Below, piece by piece: positions 12,364 through 23,316 of a stretch of 64,000 nt of DNA; position 1 is the first letter of the stretch; every line of letters begins with the position of its first letter. The DNA comes from Ischnura elegans (Eukaryota; Arthropoda; Insecta; Odonata; Coenagrionidae). The notes under the pieces are model-generated. The model was not told the DNA's origin, ran no database searches, and saw only the letters and a program-made list of their open reading frames with translations. The stretch is from assembly GCF_921293095.1 (NCBI RefSeq), contig NC_060259.1, positions 23,319,812 through 23,383,811 on the forward strand. The letters are read 5' to 3'. A program made the translations under genes and the position numbers.

Positions 12364-12573
12364 GCTGATGCCGCCGCTGCAATACGAAATGGATTGCAAA
12401 ATGATTTATTGCGATTAAAAGTGGAGCCTCCGTTTTCAACTCAAGATATAATTTTTCTGCAAAACGTAAGACTTCAAGAAAAATATAAGGAGATCCTGAT
12501 GGATACAATTTATCTCCGTGAAGGCAGTCTAGACGGTTGGTTGGTTGGTCTTCCCCGTCAATTCGTTCTCGAG
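12364..12573 (+). CDS. Candidate exon of an unidentified gene
   Basis: Seventy codons are open from 12364 to a consensus 5' splice site GAG|GTAAGT at 12571-12579. The peptide has a normal mixed composition (for example DTIYLREGSLDGWLVGLPRQ), unlike the surrounding low-complexity DNA. A possible acceptor with a pyrimidine tract ends near 12310, but a stop at 12361 separates it from this frame, so the real 5' boundary is unclear. No family was recognised. It could be a genuine exon interrupted downstream by the LTR insertion, or a piece of a transposon gene. Confidence 0.3.
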
Positions 12574-12748
12574 GTAAGTAATATCATTTTATCGTCTGAA
12601 TTAACCAGTTTTTCATGACAAAAATTAATAGATTACATTAATCTTGTTTCCTTTATTATTCATTAATGCCATAAAAATGGCAAATGTAATGTTTAAACAC
12701 TTTTTTTAAATAATTACAAATTTTTGCTCCATTTTCTCGAAAATATAG

Positions 12749-14258
12749 TGTGACGGTCACGCCCGTCACGGTCTTGTTCCGGGAGTTGGGCGGCGGCCGC
12801 CCTGGGCTCGCGTAATATTCCAAAGCTAGGTTTTTCTCCTTTCTTTTCCCCTTCCCCACCACCCTTAGCGTTCCAGCCCCCAGGCATGCGTGTGTGTGTG
12901 AATGGGTATTCTGGTGATCTTGGGTCGAATGACCAAGTGGTTATATAATGATGTAACGGCCAATTGACCCGGCCGAGTTGTTTTATATAAGTCCTTTTGT
13001 GCAATGTCATGTGACCCTCTCCACCCCGCAAGTGGTGAATATAAGGCGGGTGGAAGGGAGTGATGGGGGATCTGCCTTCTTGGGAGCCGCGTTAGCTGGT
13101 TGTGAGGTACTGCGGAGTCCGGGGATTGATCTGGGTGAAAGTTGTCTGATAAGTTGTCAGTTACTTTACGAAAAGTGTTCAGCAATTTGTCTTACGAGTG
13201 AGACTTGGACAACCATCGCTGAGCATCGCTGGGAAAGCTGGGCCAGGCAAAGGGCATATTGAGGTGCAAATTGGAGAACGCCGTGCTAACCGGAGTGCAA
13301 GGACTGCCTAGTCGAGGCGGGACTTGCCATCTGTCGAAATTTCGCTCCGCGGGCGTGAATGCCACAGCATCCTTCGCGAGCAGGAGGAACGACGGAGACG
13401 GAGGCATCCAGCGTTAAAGCACCAATCCTGCCCAACTTAAGCCTGCAGAGGAGGAGCGAGTAGTTACGAGCGACGAGGCAGTGGGTGTGTATCGGCCACA
13501 CAAACTTGTGTCGCCCTGCCATATATACCCCCCCCCCCCCCCAGAAAACGCCGTATAATCGCCCTCCAAGTATCCCCAGTGATTACTTCCCACTGTATAA
13601 CTGGACAATTAGACAACTTCCCTTTTCTCACCACAATCGCTAAGTAATTCAAAGGACTCCATCGCCTTCAGCAATTCATAATCAATTCAGTGCTCTAATG
13701 AACTGTATTTGACTCATATCTCCCAAATATTCACTTACGCTAGAAGGGTAATTGATCCACGATTATTGTAAATTCATTGTTAAATCATTGTGTGTTGCTA
13801 AAATGTAATTCATTTATGTTTCACGTACATCATCCGTAATATTGATCACCCATCACATCCCTCACTAGGATTATTCTTGTATTTTTTGTGCCAAGGGTTA
13901 TTTTTATTGGAATTGTAAATTTAACCAGTGCAACATATATATGTGAAATTGAACTAAACTCGAGTACGTGTGGTTATTTGGGGCGTCAGCTGGGGAGCTG
14001 GGGCTGCGTTGTTCCTGATTACCTCCCCCTTGAATCGTTCCTAACCCACTTCCCGATCTCAAATCCTTCGATAAATGAGAAAACGACCCACCAAAAAGGA
14101 GGAATTCTTCGGGGTTTGTCAATATAGGGGCGGGTTGTAGGTCGCCGTGGGGACGAAACGTCCCACCCTGTTGCCGAGGACCCTCCACAAGTGTTGTCGG
14201 TTCCCCCGCCTTCGCCGCGGCCACCACAGATAGCGGCGAGGTGGAATGGACCGTCACA
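12749..14258. mobile_element. Solo LTR, about 1.5 kb
   Basis: The element starts TGTGACGGTC and ends with the exact inverted complement GACCGTCACA. It is flanked by the 4-bp direct repeat ATAG (12745-12748 and 14259-14262). TG...CA ends with a short inverted repeat and a 4-bp duplication are the hallmark of an LTR of a Ty3/gypsy-like or Bel/Pao-like retrotransposon. A TATATAAG promoter-like box lies near 12983-12990. No second LTR or internal gag-pol region occurs nearby, so this is a solo LTR left by recombination between two LTRs. It contains a C homopolymer near 13527-13542. The open stretches inside it on both strands are not genes. Confidence 0.85.
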
Positions 14259-14261
14259 ATA

Positions 14262-14408
14262 GTCATCGTAAGAGACAATTTTACAGTCTTGGCGACATTA
14301 AGAGATTTGACTATTGGAGGTTTTGAGAAGCTGCATAGGCGTAAAATATACGAGAAACCTTTACTGATCGAATTAACTCCAATAGTCGGCATTATAATGC
14401 GTGCATAG
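14262..14408 (+). pseudogene. Open reading stretch next to the solo LTR
   Basis: The frame is open from the target duplication to TAG at 14406-14408, with a plausible protein composition (DLTIGGFEKLHRR, LLIELTPIVG). If the LTR is removed, the frame continues back through 12720-12748. It may belong with the candidate exon at 12364-12573, but the splice phases (0 for the donor, 1 needed here) do not agree. The antisense strand is also open over much of the same DNA. No family was recognised. Confidence 0.2.
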
Positions 14409-14999
14409 GGCCAGAAAAAGTAGTCTGGATATTATTTAGATAATTTCAGCTTCTGTGATCGGCAACTTCATACCGTAGTTACCCCCACCGCAGTGTTTTC
14501 CATTACTTACTCCTTATTAAACGGGTTCATGGATATAAATAAACGTCTTTTTGTATGAGAATGATGCTAAATTTTTCACCAGTAACACGAAATCGGCTGT
14601 GCCTGCAATGCTTGCTTATCAGTATTGCAGAAAGCAGTCATTGTAAAATTGAGTGGAAGAGAGAGCCTTTTGGGGGCATATATGTAAACTTTTAAGAAAG
14701 AGTTAAACGGACCGATAGCTTTGCTTGGTCGAACGTTCTAGCGTAAAAGATGACGTACTATAGGAACGTCTGTGGCATGTTTTCTCAGATTTTGCTTCTG
14801 TTCTGAAGCGCTTTCGAAATATCTCATTTCTGTGGAGTGCATAAAGAAGAAAGGGATGAGGGGTTTATCTTTGGATGACAAATAAAAAGTAGACAATAGA
14901 GCCGAGATTTTAAGTTAGCTTGCATGGCCTGTGTTCCTGGTAGCCAAGATCACCACATTACGTATGTTTACGTGTTCATGTTTTAACAGTTCAATGGGA

Positions 15000-16090
15000 A
15001 GAAGGGAGAAGCTAATCTACATCCCCCACTAAATACGTTTCTCTCAACTCTCTCTCTCTCTCTCTCTCTTCTGGTTATGATTCAGTTTTTCCATTCTCTC
15101 TCCCCTAATTTTGATTCAATCCGTTTATTTATCAATTGATTTGCTCATAACTTGAACTCCAAGACACTTTCATGGAGTTTTAACAGTATAGAATGACAAC
15201 GCAGAATTACTGAAACTGTTAGTGTAAATAAATGTACTACAATTTGCGAAGATTATTATAAATTCCAGGGCATTGTAATTAAACTAGGCCGAGCCTGTTA
15301 CAATTCTTTATTATGTCATATAGAAGTACAAGAGATAAATATGATAACAATACCAATTGTGCTAGTCTGACTAATGCATTTTTTCGATTCAGTTCCGCGA
15401 TATCACAAAATAAAACACTAAAGCCAGGTTTTAAGGGAAATACAAAATATTTCAAAATGACGCTGCGTGATGTAAAAGAATTAAAATACTCTTATACAGT
15501 GCCATTAAGGAGAAAGAGAGGATAGCCATGTTAAGCATCAGAATATCATCCACGTATCACTACTGTCGGTGAAATGGAACAAAGACCCGGTCAAACAGGG
15601 ACGGCCGACATTACTGCCTCACAGAGGCTAGCACGTCTATGCTATGAGAGCGCAGTGGGGAGAGGGGTGAGGTTTATCTATTTCACCCAACTAAATACGT
15701 TTCTCACGTTAACCCATGTCAATTTGGCATACACATAACCTTAGACTTTAAGAACTAAACATTTTTTAGTTTTAACTTACCGTTTAACCGTTAAGAATGA
15801 CGCACGACTTCAGAATCTTCTGGAGCGTAAAATATATGATTTTGGAGTTTTCAAAGGTTATTACTTATCCTATGACATCGTAATTCAACAAAGTAGAGCC
15901 TATAACATTTTCCTGTTTTTTTTTTAGAATGATGAGGGAAAATATTGCATTATATTCTTGAACTGGTTTTAGAAATGTATTTTTAAATTCTATGCCACGA
16001 TAGCACAAAATCAAACAATAAGGCCGACTATAACAAAAAACTTTAACTTTCAAAAAAGACGTCGTCTAGTGTAAAATAATTAACACTCTA
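15000..16090. repeat. Diverged tandem duplication, unit about 0.6 kb
   Basis: Unit 1 (about 15000-15515) and unit 2 (about 15640-16090) share blocks in the same order: ACTAAATACGTTTCTC, a TTTTAAC/AGAATGACGCA-like block, a TATGACAT/TATGTCAT block, ACAAAATMAAACA, and a terminal GTAAAA-AATTAA-ACTCT stretch. Divergence is high. Unit 1 carries a (CT)n run at 15048-15069. No coding content is supported. Confidence 0.5.
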
Positions 16091-16235
16091 GTCAGATAAA
16101 AATTGTGAAACATCCGTTTTCATATAAGTAATGAAAGACACTTTGTTTCTTCCACAAGTTAATAAAAATTTCTATTTTATTACCGGTTTCGGTTATTACA
16201 CCATTATCAAGTACTTACAGAAAATATATGGTGGG

Positions 16236-16433
16236 CAGGGGCGGATCCAGGATTTTTTTCTGGGAGGGGCACAAGCAAGGCCGTATCCAGGATTTTGTTC
16301 TGGGTGGGGCACAAGGATACCTCGTAATACAAAACGAATGCAATGATAATGGGGCCGTATTAAACATTTTGCATATTTTTGAGGGTCTGGGGGGGGGCAC
16401 GTGCCCCCGTGCCCCCCCCTGGATCCGCCTATG
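16236..16433. mobile_element. hAT-type MITE, 198 bp
   Basis: The ends are CAGGGGCGGATCCAG and (reverse complement) CATAGGCGGATCCAG, a typical hAT terminal inverted repeat. The perfect 8-bp target duplication ATGGTGGG lies at 16228-16235 and 16434-16441. The G/C-rich homopolymer near the right end is characteristic of these MITEs. It has no coding capacity and is inserted in the left arm of the Penelope-like remnant, so it is younger than that insertion. Confidence 0.93.
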
Positions 16434-16594
16434 ATGGTGGGGGAAGGTTTATATATACTATGGTTGTTAAGGTATGGGGTTGGGGGAAAGGTTTAGTTTC
16501 AAGCTGGGATTGATAATTCCTGGAGGAGAATGGGGAGAATTGTGAATCTCTAACACGTGATCCGACCCCATTGTACCAGAGACAAATGAAATAA

Positions 16595-16963
16595 GTGCTC
16601 AACAAATGTAGTTTTGTATTGAAATTAAAATCTGGCATTTATAAGTTACAGTGTAATAACTGTGATTCATGCTACATCGGCCAAACGGGACGAGACTTCG
16701 AGACAAGGATGAAGGAGCACAGGGTGTGTTGGAAGAACAAGGATGATACGTCAGCTTTCGCCCGACACCTCTTGGAAATGGGGCACCGAAGTAGTTTCGA
16801 CCCAGAAATACTCCATTTTACCAGTAAAGGAAGGAGGATGTATGCCTTAGAAATTCGGAAGATAGCTACAAATAGAAACCTTGTTAATAACATGACTTTT
16901 CTCAACCCATCCCCCTTATTACTCATTACCCTCCAAAATCCCCCACCCTCACAACCCACTTGA
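16595..16963 (+). CDS. GIY-YIG endonuclease domain of a Penelope-like element
   Basis: 122 codons, uninterrupted. The nuclease signature is SGIYKLQ at residues 13-19 (GIY) and CYIGQTGR at 26-33 (YIG). The family's zinc-binding-like cysteines C20 and C23 are followed by H58 and H64 (FARHLLEMGH), and E86 lies in YALEIRKI, the place of the catalytic glutamate. In Penelope-like retroelements this domain nicks the target and follows the reverse transcriptase on the same protein. Here the reverse transcriptase is absent, so the frame is a 3' fragment. The first codons were taken from the first ATG and are arbitrary. Low-complexity proline/leucine residues after about 100 are translated arm sequence. 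Confidence 0.75.
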   Translation: MLNKCSFVLKLKSGIYKLQCNNCDSCYIGQTGRDFETRMKEHRVCWKNKDDTSAFARHLLEMGHRSSFDPEILHFTSKGRRMYALEIRKIATNRNLVNNMTFLNPSPLLLITLQNPPPSQPT

Positions 16964-17175
16964 CAAACCCCCCCCCCCCGTTCTCCTCCAGGAATTACCA
17001 ATCCCAGCTTGAAAGCGAACCTTTCTCCCCACTTCCCACATTAGCAACCACAGTAAATATAAAAATGCCCCACCAGATATTTCTTTATTTGATAATGGTG
17101 TAATTGCCGAAACCGGTACTAAAATATAATTTTTTTATAAGCTTGTTTAAGAAACAAAGTGTCTTTAGTAATTGA

Positions 17176-19814
17176 TATGGAACCTTTCCACCACATACAA
17201 GCTTCAAGTTTCGATTTAAATCCGTTTTCGTATCAAACAATCGTCCGTCAACATTATTAAGCTTCACAATGAGTGGTGGAGGAGAGGGATTCCTACCTTT
17301 CATTCGATGACATATCCATTGGCGGCAGAGCTCAGCTATCCATCGGCGATTCACCAAAATACACAAAATCACCAGAACTACACATTCAACACACTACTGG
17401 CCATAATTTTTCCATGAAAACTTGAAACTTTCACTTCACTGTATAGCTAGATGAGCATTGGCTCCTGTCATTAGGTATCACAGTAGAAATATTCACATTA
17501 GTACCCTGAGACACACATTCTGCTGACAGCGTGGCCATCGTTGTGAGTAGCTGACGGTTTGAAAGAGAGCGGTGGAAGCTTGCTATCGAGCCTGTGCTCT
17601 CATCCCATTGGATGAAAAATTGAATAATCCACTCCTTTCTCGTAAAATCTGGAAAACAAGAAATGGTCCTAAAGCTACAACCCAAAAAATAAATTGCATC
17701 GACGACACTGTACATGCATTTATATGAAAAGAAGGAATGGTAACAGCGGAAATGCATGTAATGTATACTAATTTAAGCCATGCATTAAACCTGTTATTAT
17801 GATAGATCAACTATTTTAAGTTCATGTATCTATATTTCTGAACAGTTTTAATGAAAGAAAACTTGAGTGAATCGGTGAAAAAAATAGAAAGAGATTCAAT
17901 ATTATGATCGTACATTTGTAAAAGATGGGTGGTTAAAAGCTAAATCTTCACGCACATTTTCGGCACAAGCATTCTTTTGTGCGTAGAAATATATCACGTA
18001 ACCAGTCCTTACTGCGGGATCTAATGTGTCAAACCTCAAAAATACGGGTAGCAAAAACTAAATTAATGTTGACTAGAACTCATTGCCAAACAGTATATTG
18101 TAATTTTGTGCCTAACGTGCAAAACATAATGATTGAATATTCATAAATAGCATGGAATAATAGGTATGAGTAAAAGACATACCTCCACTCTTCAGAAACA
18201 GGCCATTTCTCACCACCAACAGCTGTTTAACAGAATGAGGAGTAAGGGGAAAACCGAAAGCAGGGCATTGGAGGATGGGGAATCGGTAAGGAATGTAGGG
18301 GGTGTTGCCTAGCCCGAATAGCCCAGGGCAGAGTCAAAAAGTGTTGAACTGAATTTGAGTCGCAGTGTATCACGAAGTCAAACGGGCGAGTTTCTGTTTA
18401 CGCATCGTTGGGTGAGCAAGGCAGGGTGGCTAAGGGGTGGTAGCAAAAGAGCGTGGGCGAGGGCAATGTCGGGGTAAGTGACTCAGGGCGCCACCCTCTA
18501 CAAATTAACGCTATGAACACGGTTACAAGAGTGCGCTATCGCTGCAGAAATTGGCTGCTTTGTGTTCCATTGCATGTACTCTGGCTATTTTGAAATTTTG
18601 AGGCGAATCTTCGGAACAAGATGACTAAACTTCGTACACAAAATTACAACGAGAGATTTATATAAAGTCCCACGTTTTAAATTAAAACACATGAAATTGT
18701 ATTTTTTCTTTAAGTTGTTTAGAAATCAAGGTGCTATGGTTGCTTTCCGTAAGAGATCTTGAATGTCTCTTGTTTTGCTCCGAAGACTAGCTTTTATGGC
18801 ACGGAGGTATAGTTTAGATTTTCAATGTTGCTCATCGTATAAAACCAATATTGATATGCGGAGCCGGAGTGGGGGCGAGAACTGAACCTCAGCATATTTG
18901 TCGGCGGGCTCAACATTATGGTGTCAAGCATCTGGGAGTTTGGAAAATTTAAGGCAATTGTGAGTTGCATAAATACTTATGACATCTTGATTTGCCATGT
19001 TCGGAACGGTTCACTTTAGCCAAAAGGCAGCTTGCATCTAATTAGGTATTCTTCTCTTTCTCAGGCTCAGTATCCAAGTAACCAAGGAGGACCTACATCA
19101 GCTGTCTCCAAATGGCCAACCTTTATCCCATGAAGAGGACGTCAGTGGCAAAAGGCATGTAGAGCGCGGCTCGCGACGATCTGGGGAACCACGTTAAGTC
19201 AACGTTCTCCTGAAACCAGCGGAGAATTGAGAAGACACGAGGATGAGCAAAAAATTCGTACCTCTAACATTCAATATCAGATAGTCTTTTTGACATTTAT
19301 ATCATCTGAGTACTCACGTCATTATTACTTTCTAATACAAAATAAATTTTTTAACACATGATTTTAGCTGTCTTTCACTTTGTATTCATCGATATAATGA
19401 ACACAATTTGGTCATTCTGGTTAAAAATCAAATAAATTTTGGAACCCCAAATAACTTTTTTAAATCAACGCAACAAGATGCTACCAACCTGTACGAGGCA
19501 ATAGTAGCGTTTATCTGAAAAACAGAAAATAATAAACTGATATAAGGATATTACGGGTTAGGGGTACTTTCACAGTACCGCAAGCCACTTCCTGAGGTCA
19601 GAATTTCGTGAAGCCTAGCACCTGGCTCTCAAGACGTCCGTTAAAAATCAATGAGCATTTTATCGGCACTAATACATCACTCACCGAAGCCAAGGGGGTT
19701 CATTTCAAGTCTGCGCTTGCTACTCACTGTCAGCTTCTCCTGAATAGTAACGGAAGCCTTGGCCGGGACATGAACAGTAAAAGACTGCCAAATCATGCTA
19801 AAAACTTACTCAAA
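17176..19814. other. No recognisable feature
   Basis: About 2.6 kb without a supported gene. A G-rich stretch at about 18235-18500 and an open stretch at 17431-17810 (minus) have no recognisable domain. No splice-bracketed exon or repeat boundary was seen. Confidence 0.45.
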
Positions 19815-20225
19815 TAGCCCGATAACTTACCCCTTCCAAAGTGCTCCCGCCATTTTCCAGTTCCACAGTCACATTTTTAGCAAAAGGTAACAAAATTGTC
19901 AATTTTTTAATCGAAGAAACACGTTTCAAAGACTCGCATTTATTGTATTTCATAGTTGCAAAAGTTGACATTGCAATACGAGCGGTCGGTTTTCGGAAGG
20001 GAGCCCCCCGCTTGGAGGGTCGTGGAAAGAGACCAATGAGGGTGAGCGAATTGAGGAAAGGATTGCGGATTAGCGGCACTTCCCACTTGTAGGATATACC
20101 ATGCCAAACTCGGTGAAGATTTTCGCAATGCGGATTACCTCGGAGGCTACGTCTAGTTGCATAACTCGTTTAAAAAATTAAGCATTGAATTTTGCTTGGG
20201 TCATCTGCATTGATTATGTTGATGG

Positions 20226-20632
20226 TTTCCTCCCAGAACACTACATTAAATACTGCGCACAGCATAAAGCTACTCGGCTACGGAGCCACGTATTAGCAAG
20301 AGGTAAACTGTGAGTCCAAATATGAATCTAAAGAGAGGAACAACCTCGCCACGGAGCCGAAAGAAAACACACCGGGCCCAATATCTAAGGGGACGTGAAA
20401 TACCTCAGTGAGTTCCATCCGCTAATCTTAATTTCGATTGGGCACTTGCTCCTGGAGTTTGACTCCAGGTTCAGTAGCTCAGTCGCGTCCGCGTCCGACC
20501 TCGTCGGCTCTTGGTTCCGTGAAGGCCAAGGATGCAGGTTGCTTCATGTGCCAACATTTCCAAGTTTTCACCGACCCGGCGCATAAGTTGAGTGGGACTC
20601 ACGAGTGTCGATATATTATTGAAAACGATAAA
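20226..20632. repeat. Interspersed repeat with tRNA-like end, copy 1
   Basis: Closely similar along its length, in the same orientation, to 33707-34121. Both contain GTCCAAATATGAATCTA, TTTGACTCC and TCGTCGGCTCTTGG. Read on the minus strand, the left end has an A-box-like TAGCCGAGTAG, better preserved as GGCCGAGTAGG in copy 2. It is likely a SINE or SINE-containing composite. There is no coding capacity. Confidence 0.7.
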
Positions 20633-20864
20633 ACACTCGGGTAATATGAAAAAGCACTAGATGGAGAAGAATACCTGACTGAAACGTTTATCATATTCGT
20701 GCATTGAGATTTCGATGAAAACTAATAGCGATATCCGCAGAAAAAAATTAATTTTCGTATTCAAAATTTAATAACGACAGCTATGGTTAGTATCAGTTAA
20801 AGTGAACAAGAATAATGTATCACTTCCATAGTATATCTTTGAAAAAAACATTAAGGGGGGTTCG

Positions 20865-21000
20865 AGCAACCGAATTCGTACTGCTACCGTGGTAAATCCT
20901 TTGCTTTCCCATTAAGGCTTAACACGACGGGCACGTAGTTCGAATCTTCGCCAAGAGATGGAACTAACATCGCGAGAACCTTGGCGCCGTTGAATAGGAC
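20865..21000 (+). mobile_element. Possible tRNA-derived SINE head
   Basis: An A-box-like TACCGTGGTAAAT near 20885 and a B-box-like AGTTCGAATCT near 20937 lie about 50 bp apart. They are followed by CCTTGGCGCCGTTGAATAGGAC, a body motif resembling the CCTTGGCGCC stretch of the SINE at 8330-8632. No target duplication was identified. The region is absent from the left inverted arm, which is consistent with an insertion. Confidence 0.35.
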
Positions 21001-21151
21001 AGAATGAAAATTCACTTCGTTCATTCTGAATTCATTGCTATATGCTTGCCCCCGCGGTTATCTTCGATGGGGCGTGAAATAATTTTAATGATGTTACATT
21101 CACTCCGTTCATTCCGAATTCGTTTGTAAATGATTTCAGAATTGTAACCAT

Positions 21152-21228
21152 TAACATACATATGTATGTTCATGGTTATGCTTATGAATGTTCATGGTTA
21201 TACAAATGTACGTTCATGGTTGTAACAG
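21152..21228. repeat. Short tandem array, GTTCATGGTTAT core
   Basis: Three imperfect repeats of about 25 bp, each containing GTTCATGGTT. They are present in the right inverted arm only; the left arm (near 355-375) has a single, unexpanded version. Confidence 0.8.
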
Positions 21229-21588
21229 TGACTCTGAGCTGCTTGTCATTTGTTGAGTTCGATCTCTAATCTTTTTATTGAGTAATCCCGTGATTAGGAA
21301 GTGAAGATTGGCCATTTCCAGCCAATACGGGTAATTTCAGTTTCATTTAATGCGATATTAAGTATTCTCACTATTATTTCCAATATCCCTTTGTTCTTAA
21401 AGACTATGATACGTAAACATAATAGTGAGCCGTTTTGTACTTTTTCCTATGCAAACTTGATCGGGAATTGCTTTTCTCTCAATTTGTTCATGATATCATT
21501 GATTAAGGTGTCGAAAGTGGCGAGTGTCTCAATTTCGTTTCTTAACCACTACCTGGGGAACTGATTGAAGGTTATCTTACAATATTTT

Positions 21589-23311
21589 TAGAAGTGCACA
21601 AAGGTGTTGCCCTTAGCGACTTTGCAATCAAGGCTCACAGCGAATGGTTATACCATTCATCATTGAAATTAAAGTAGGCTGTGTCAGTTCATAGCTGAGG
21701 GTGTGGCACGTACTTTAAAAGTTGCGGGGTTCTGACTTGTTTGAATTTCACCATTACGTGATGTTTTCAAGATCTCCTGTGATGGAATAAGCGCAGGGAT
21801 ATGATCATAGCGCTACAATTTCTTGGGAGAGGATATTTAACTTCCGCATGCGTTCAAAGGAATTCTTATTGCTTTTACATACATGTCATACGATCCTAAA
21901 GATTGTTACTCGCTAGTGAGCCACTGGATAGCTGATATGTAGGAGAATTAATATTAGAAACTATTGGCCTCATTATCGTCATGGTTTATGAAGTTTATTT
22001 CAGTGGTTATGGATACTCGATTTTCAAACTTTAAAGCGAAACTTTAATTTTAAATAGTCTTACACAATTACATCCCTGTGAAACTGCACACTGTGCATTT
22101 TCGCCGTCTCCATTGCTATTTGGTAAGAAGTAAGGCTGCTATCAAAACTTCTCGGACATTCTTTCACTATACGCTTCAATGATAATTATTTTATGTGCTT
22201 CAATTACGTCATGTGCCTTACTTCACCTTCCACTATATTTCCGCTCTTTAATTTAAATTTTAACAATACGCCATACCCCTATAGTGTATTCCGAAGCGGA
22301 ATACCGAATTATTACATCTAAATGTTCTGAAGCGCTTGACCTTGCCATGGTATGGGCCATTTACTAAATTCATAGGGTTGTATTAAAAGCTGCTGATAGT
22401 ATTTCCATTTGGGTTGCCGACACTCTCTTGGTGAAAAGTGCAAATGTTCAAAAAAAATTTAGAACATATTCGTGTACTTTACACACATTTTTGCACTTTC
22501 TTGGTAGATCGTGCTAAAGAAGTTCATTTATTTACATTTTTGCCGATAAGTTTTATAATTACATAATAATACGGTGGTTATGTATAGAAAGTCGTAATGA
22601 AGTCATGAATAAATGCTATAATTATTCTACGTTTGAGAAGGCTCCTTGAAGAAAATAAATTCAACATTTTCTGCAACATGGTATAGGAAATGCCATTAAT
22701 CGATTTTATGTCTTAAGTAAAGACTAAGATTTGAAAATTTTATCTTATCTTGTACTTTTTTAGATCTCGGAATTCCCACATTGTGAGCAGAACTCTGGAA
22801 AATGGTGGTGAAATAATTTTGTTAACCGATCCACCAAGATTTAAAACCTTATGCTCTCAATGTTAGGGCACCAAAAGAATGTCAAGAAATTCTAGCTAGG
22901 CCATTGCTTGGTTGCCTTCCTAGTTTTCATACATTCCTGTTGTACGACATCGTATTGTTTTGGAAAAAATCATTGAGGCCTGCTTATTACCATTTTTTTC
23001 TTTTTTTATTGCTTCCCAGCCCGCCACTTGTTGACAGCAGAGAAGAGTTTAAGAAACACTGTACATTGTTCCAATTTTTCCAAGGGCACATTGCGATTTC
23101 CTTCATAAGACAATAATGGACTCAACGATTGCGTCGGCAAGTCAGATTTTATTCTTCGGAAGCGGGCGGCTGCAAAGCATTATAAATAAATTCTCGGAAA
23201 ACCCTATTTTAAACACAATGCACTCGTATATTTTGTTCTTCACGCCCTCCTAGGCCTTTTATAAACCTCATCAGCTCAAAAATTGGAAAGGGGACACATG
23301 TGGCGGAGCGC
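21589..23311. other. No recognisable feature
   Basis: AT-rich sequence. A short imperfect hairpin near 22424-22506 (arms AAAGTGCAAA/TTTGCACTTT) is visible, but nothing marks it as an RNA gene. No coding signal was recognised. Confidence 0.5.
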
Positions 23312-23316
23312 CGCCG

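Larger units (their letters stand above)
16135..17175 (+). mobile_element. Penelope-like retroelement remnant with inverted arms
   Basis: Arms at 16135-16540 (interrupted by a hAT MITE) and 16975-17175 are inverted relative to each other. They share GACACTTTGTTTCTT, a GAAACCGGTA/TACCGGTTTC block and GAATTACCAATCCCAGCTTG-like sequence. Between them is a GIY-YIG endonuclease frame. From family knowledge, Penelope-like elements carry a C-terminal GIY-YIG endonuclease and often insert with 5'-truncated inverted pieces, which would explain the arms. The reverse-transcriptase part is missing. Confidence 0.7.
19815..21588. repeat. Right arm of the large inverted repeat
   Basis: The reverse complement of 21033-21588 matches 1-477, and 19815-19935 matches 1180-1292. 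Between the matching patches this arm holds a tRNA-like-repeat copy (20226-20632) and a possible SINE head (20865-21000). It also carries a small tandem array (21152-21228) that is missing from the left arm. The outer end is near 21588, where the shared sequence ...TTACAATATTTT stops. Confidence 0.75.

Noticed and set aside
13904-14392. A 162-codon open stretch on the minus strand
   Set aside because: It lies mostly inside the solo LTR and crosses its end and target duplication, so it cannot be a host gene. The composition follows the GC-rich LTR.
22424-22506. A miRNA-like hairpin
   Set aside because: Pairing covers only about 12-14 contiguous bases with a large asymmetric loop. There is no conservation or expression evidence.
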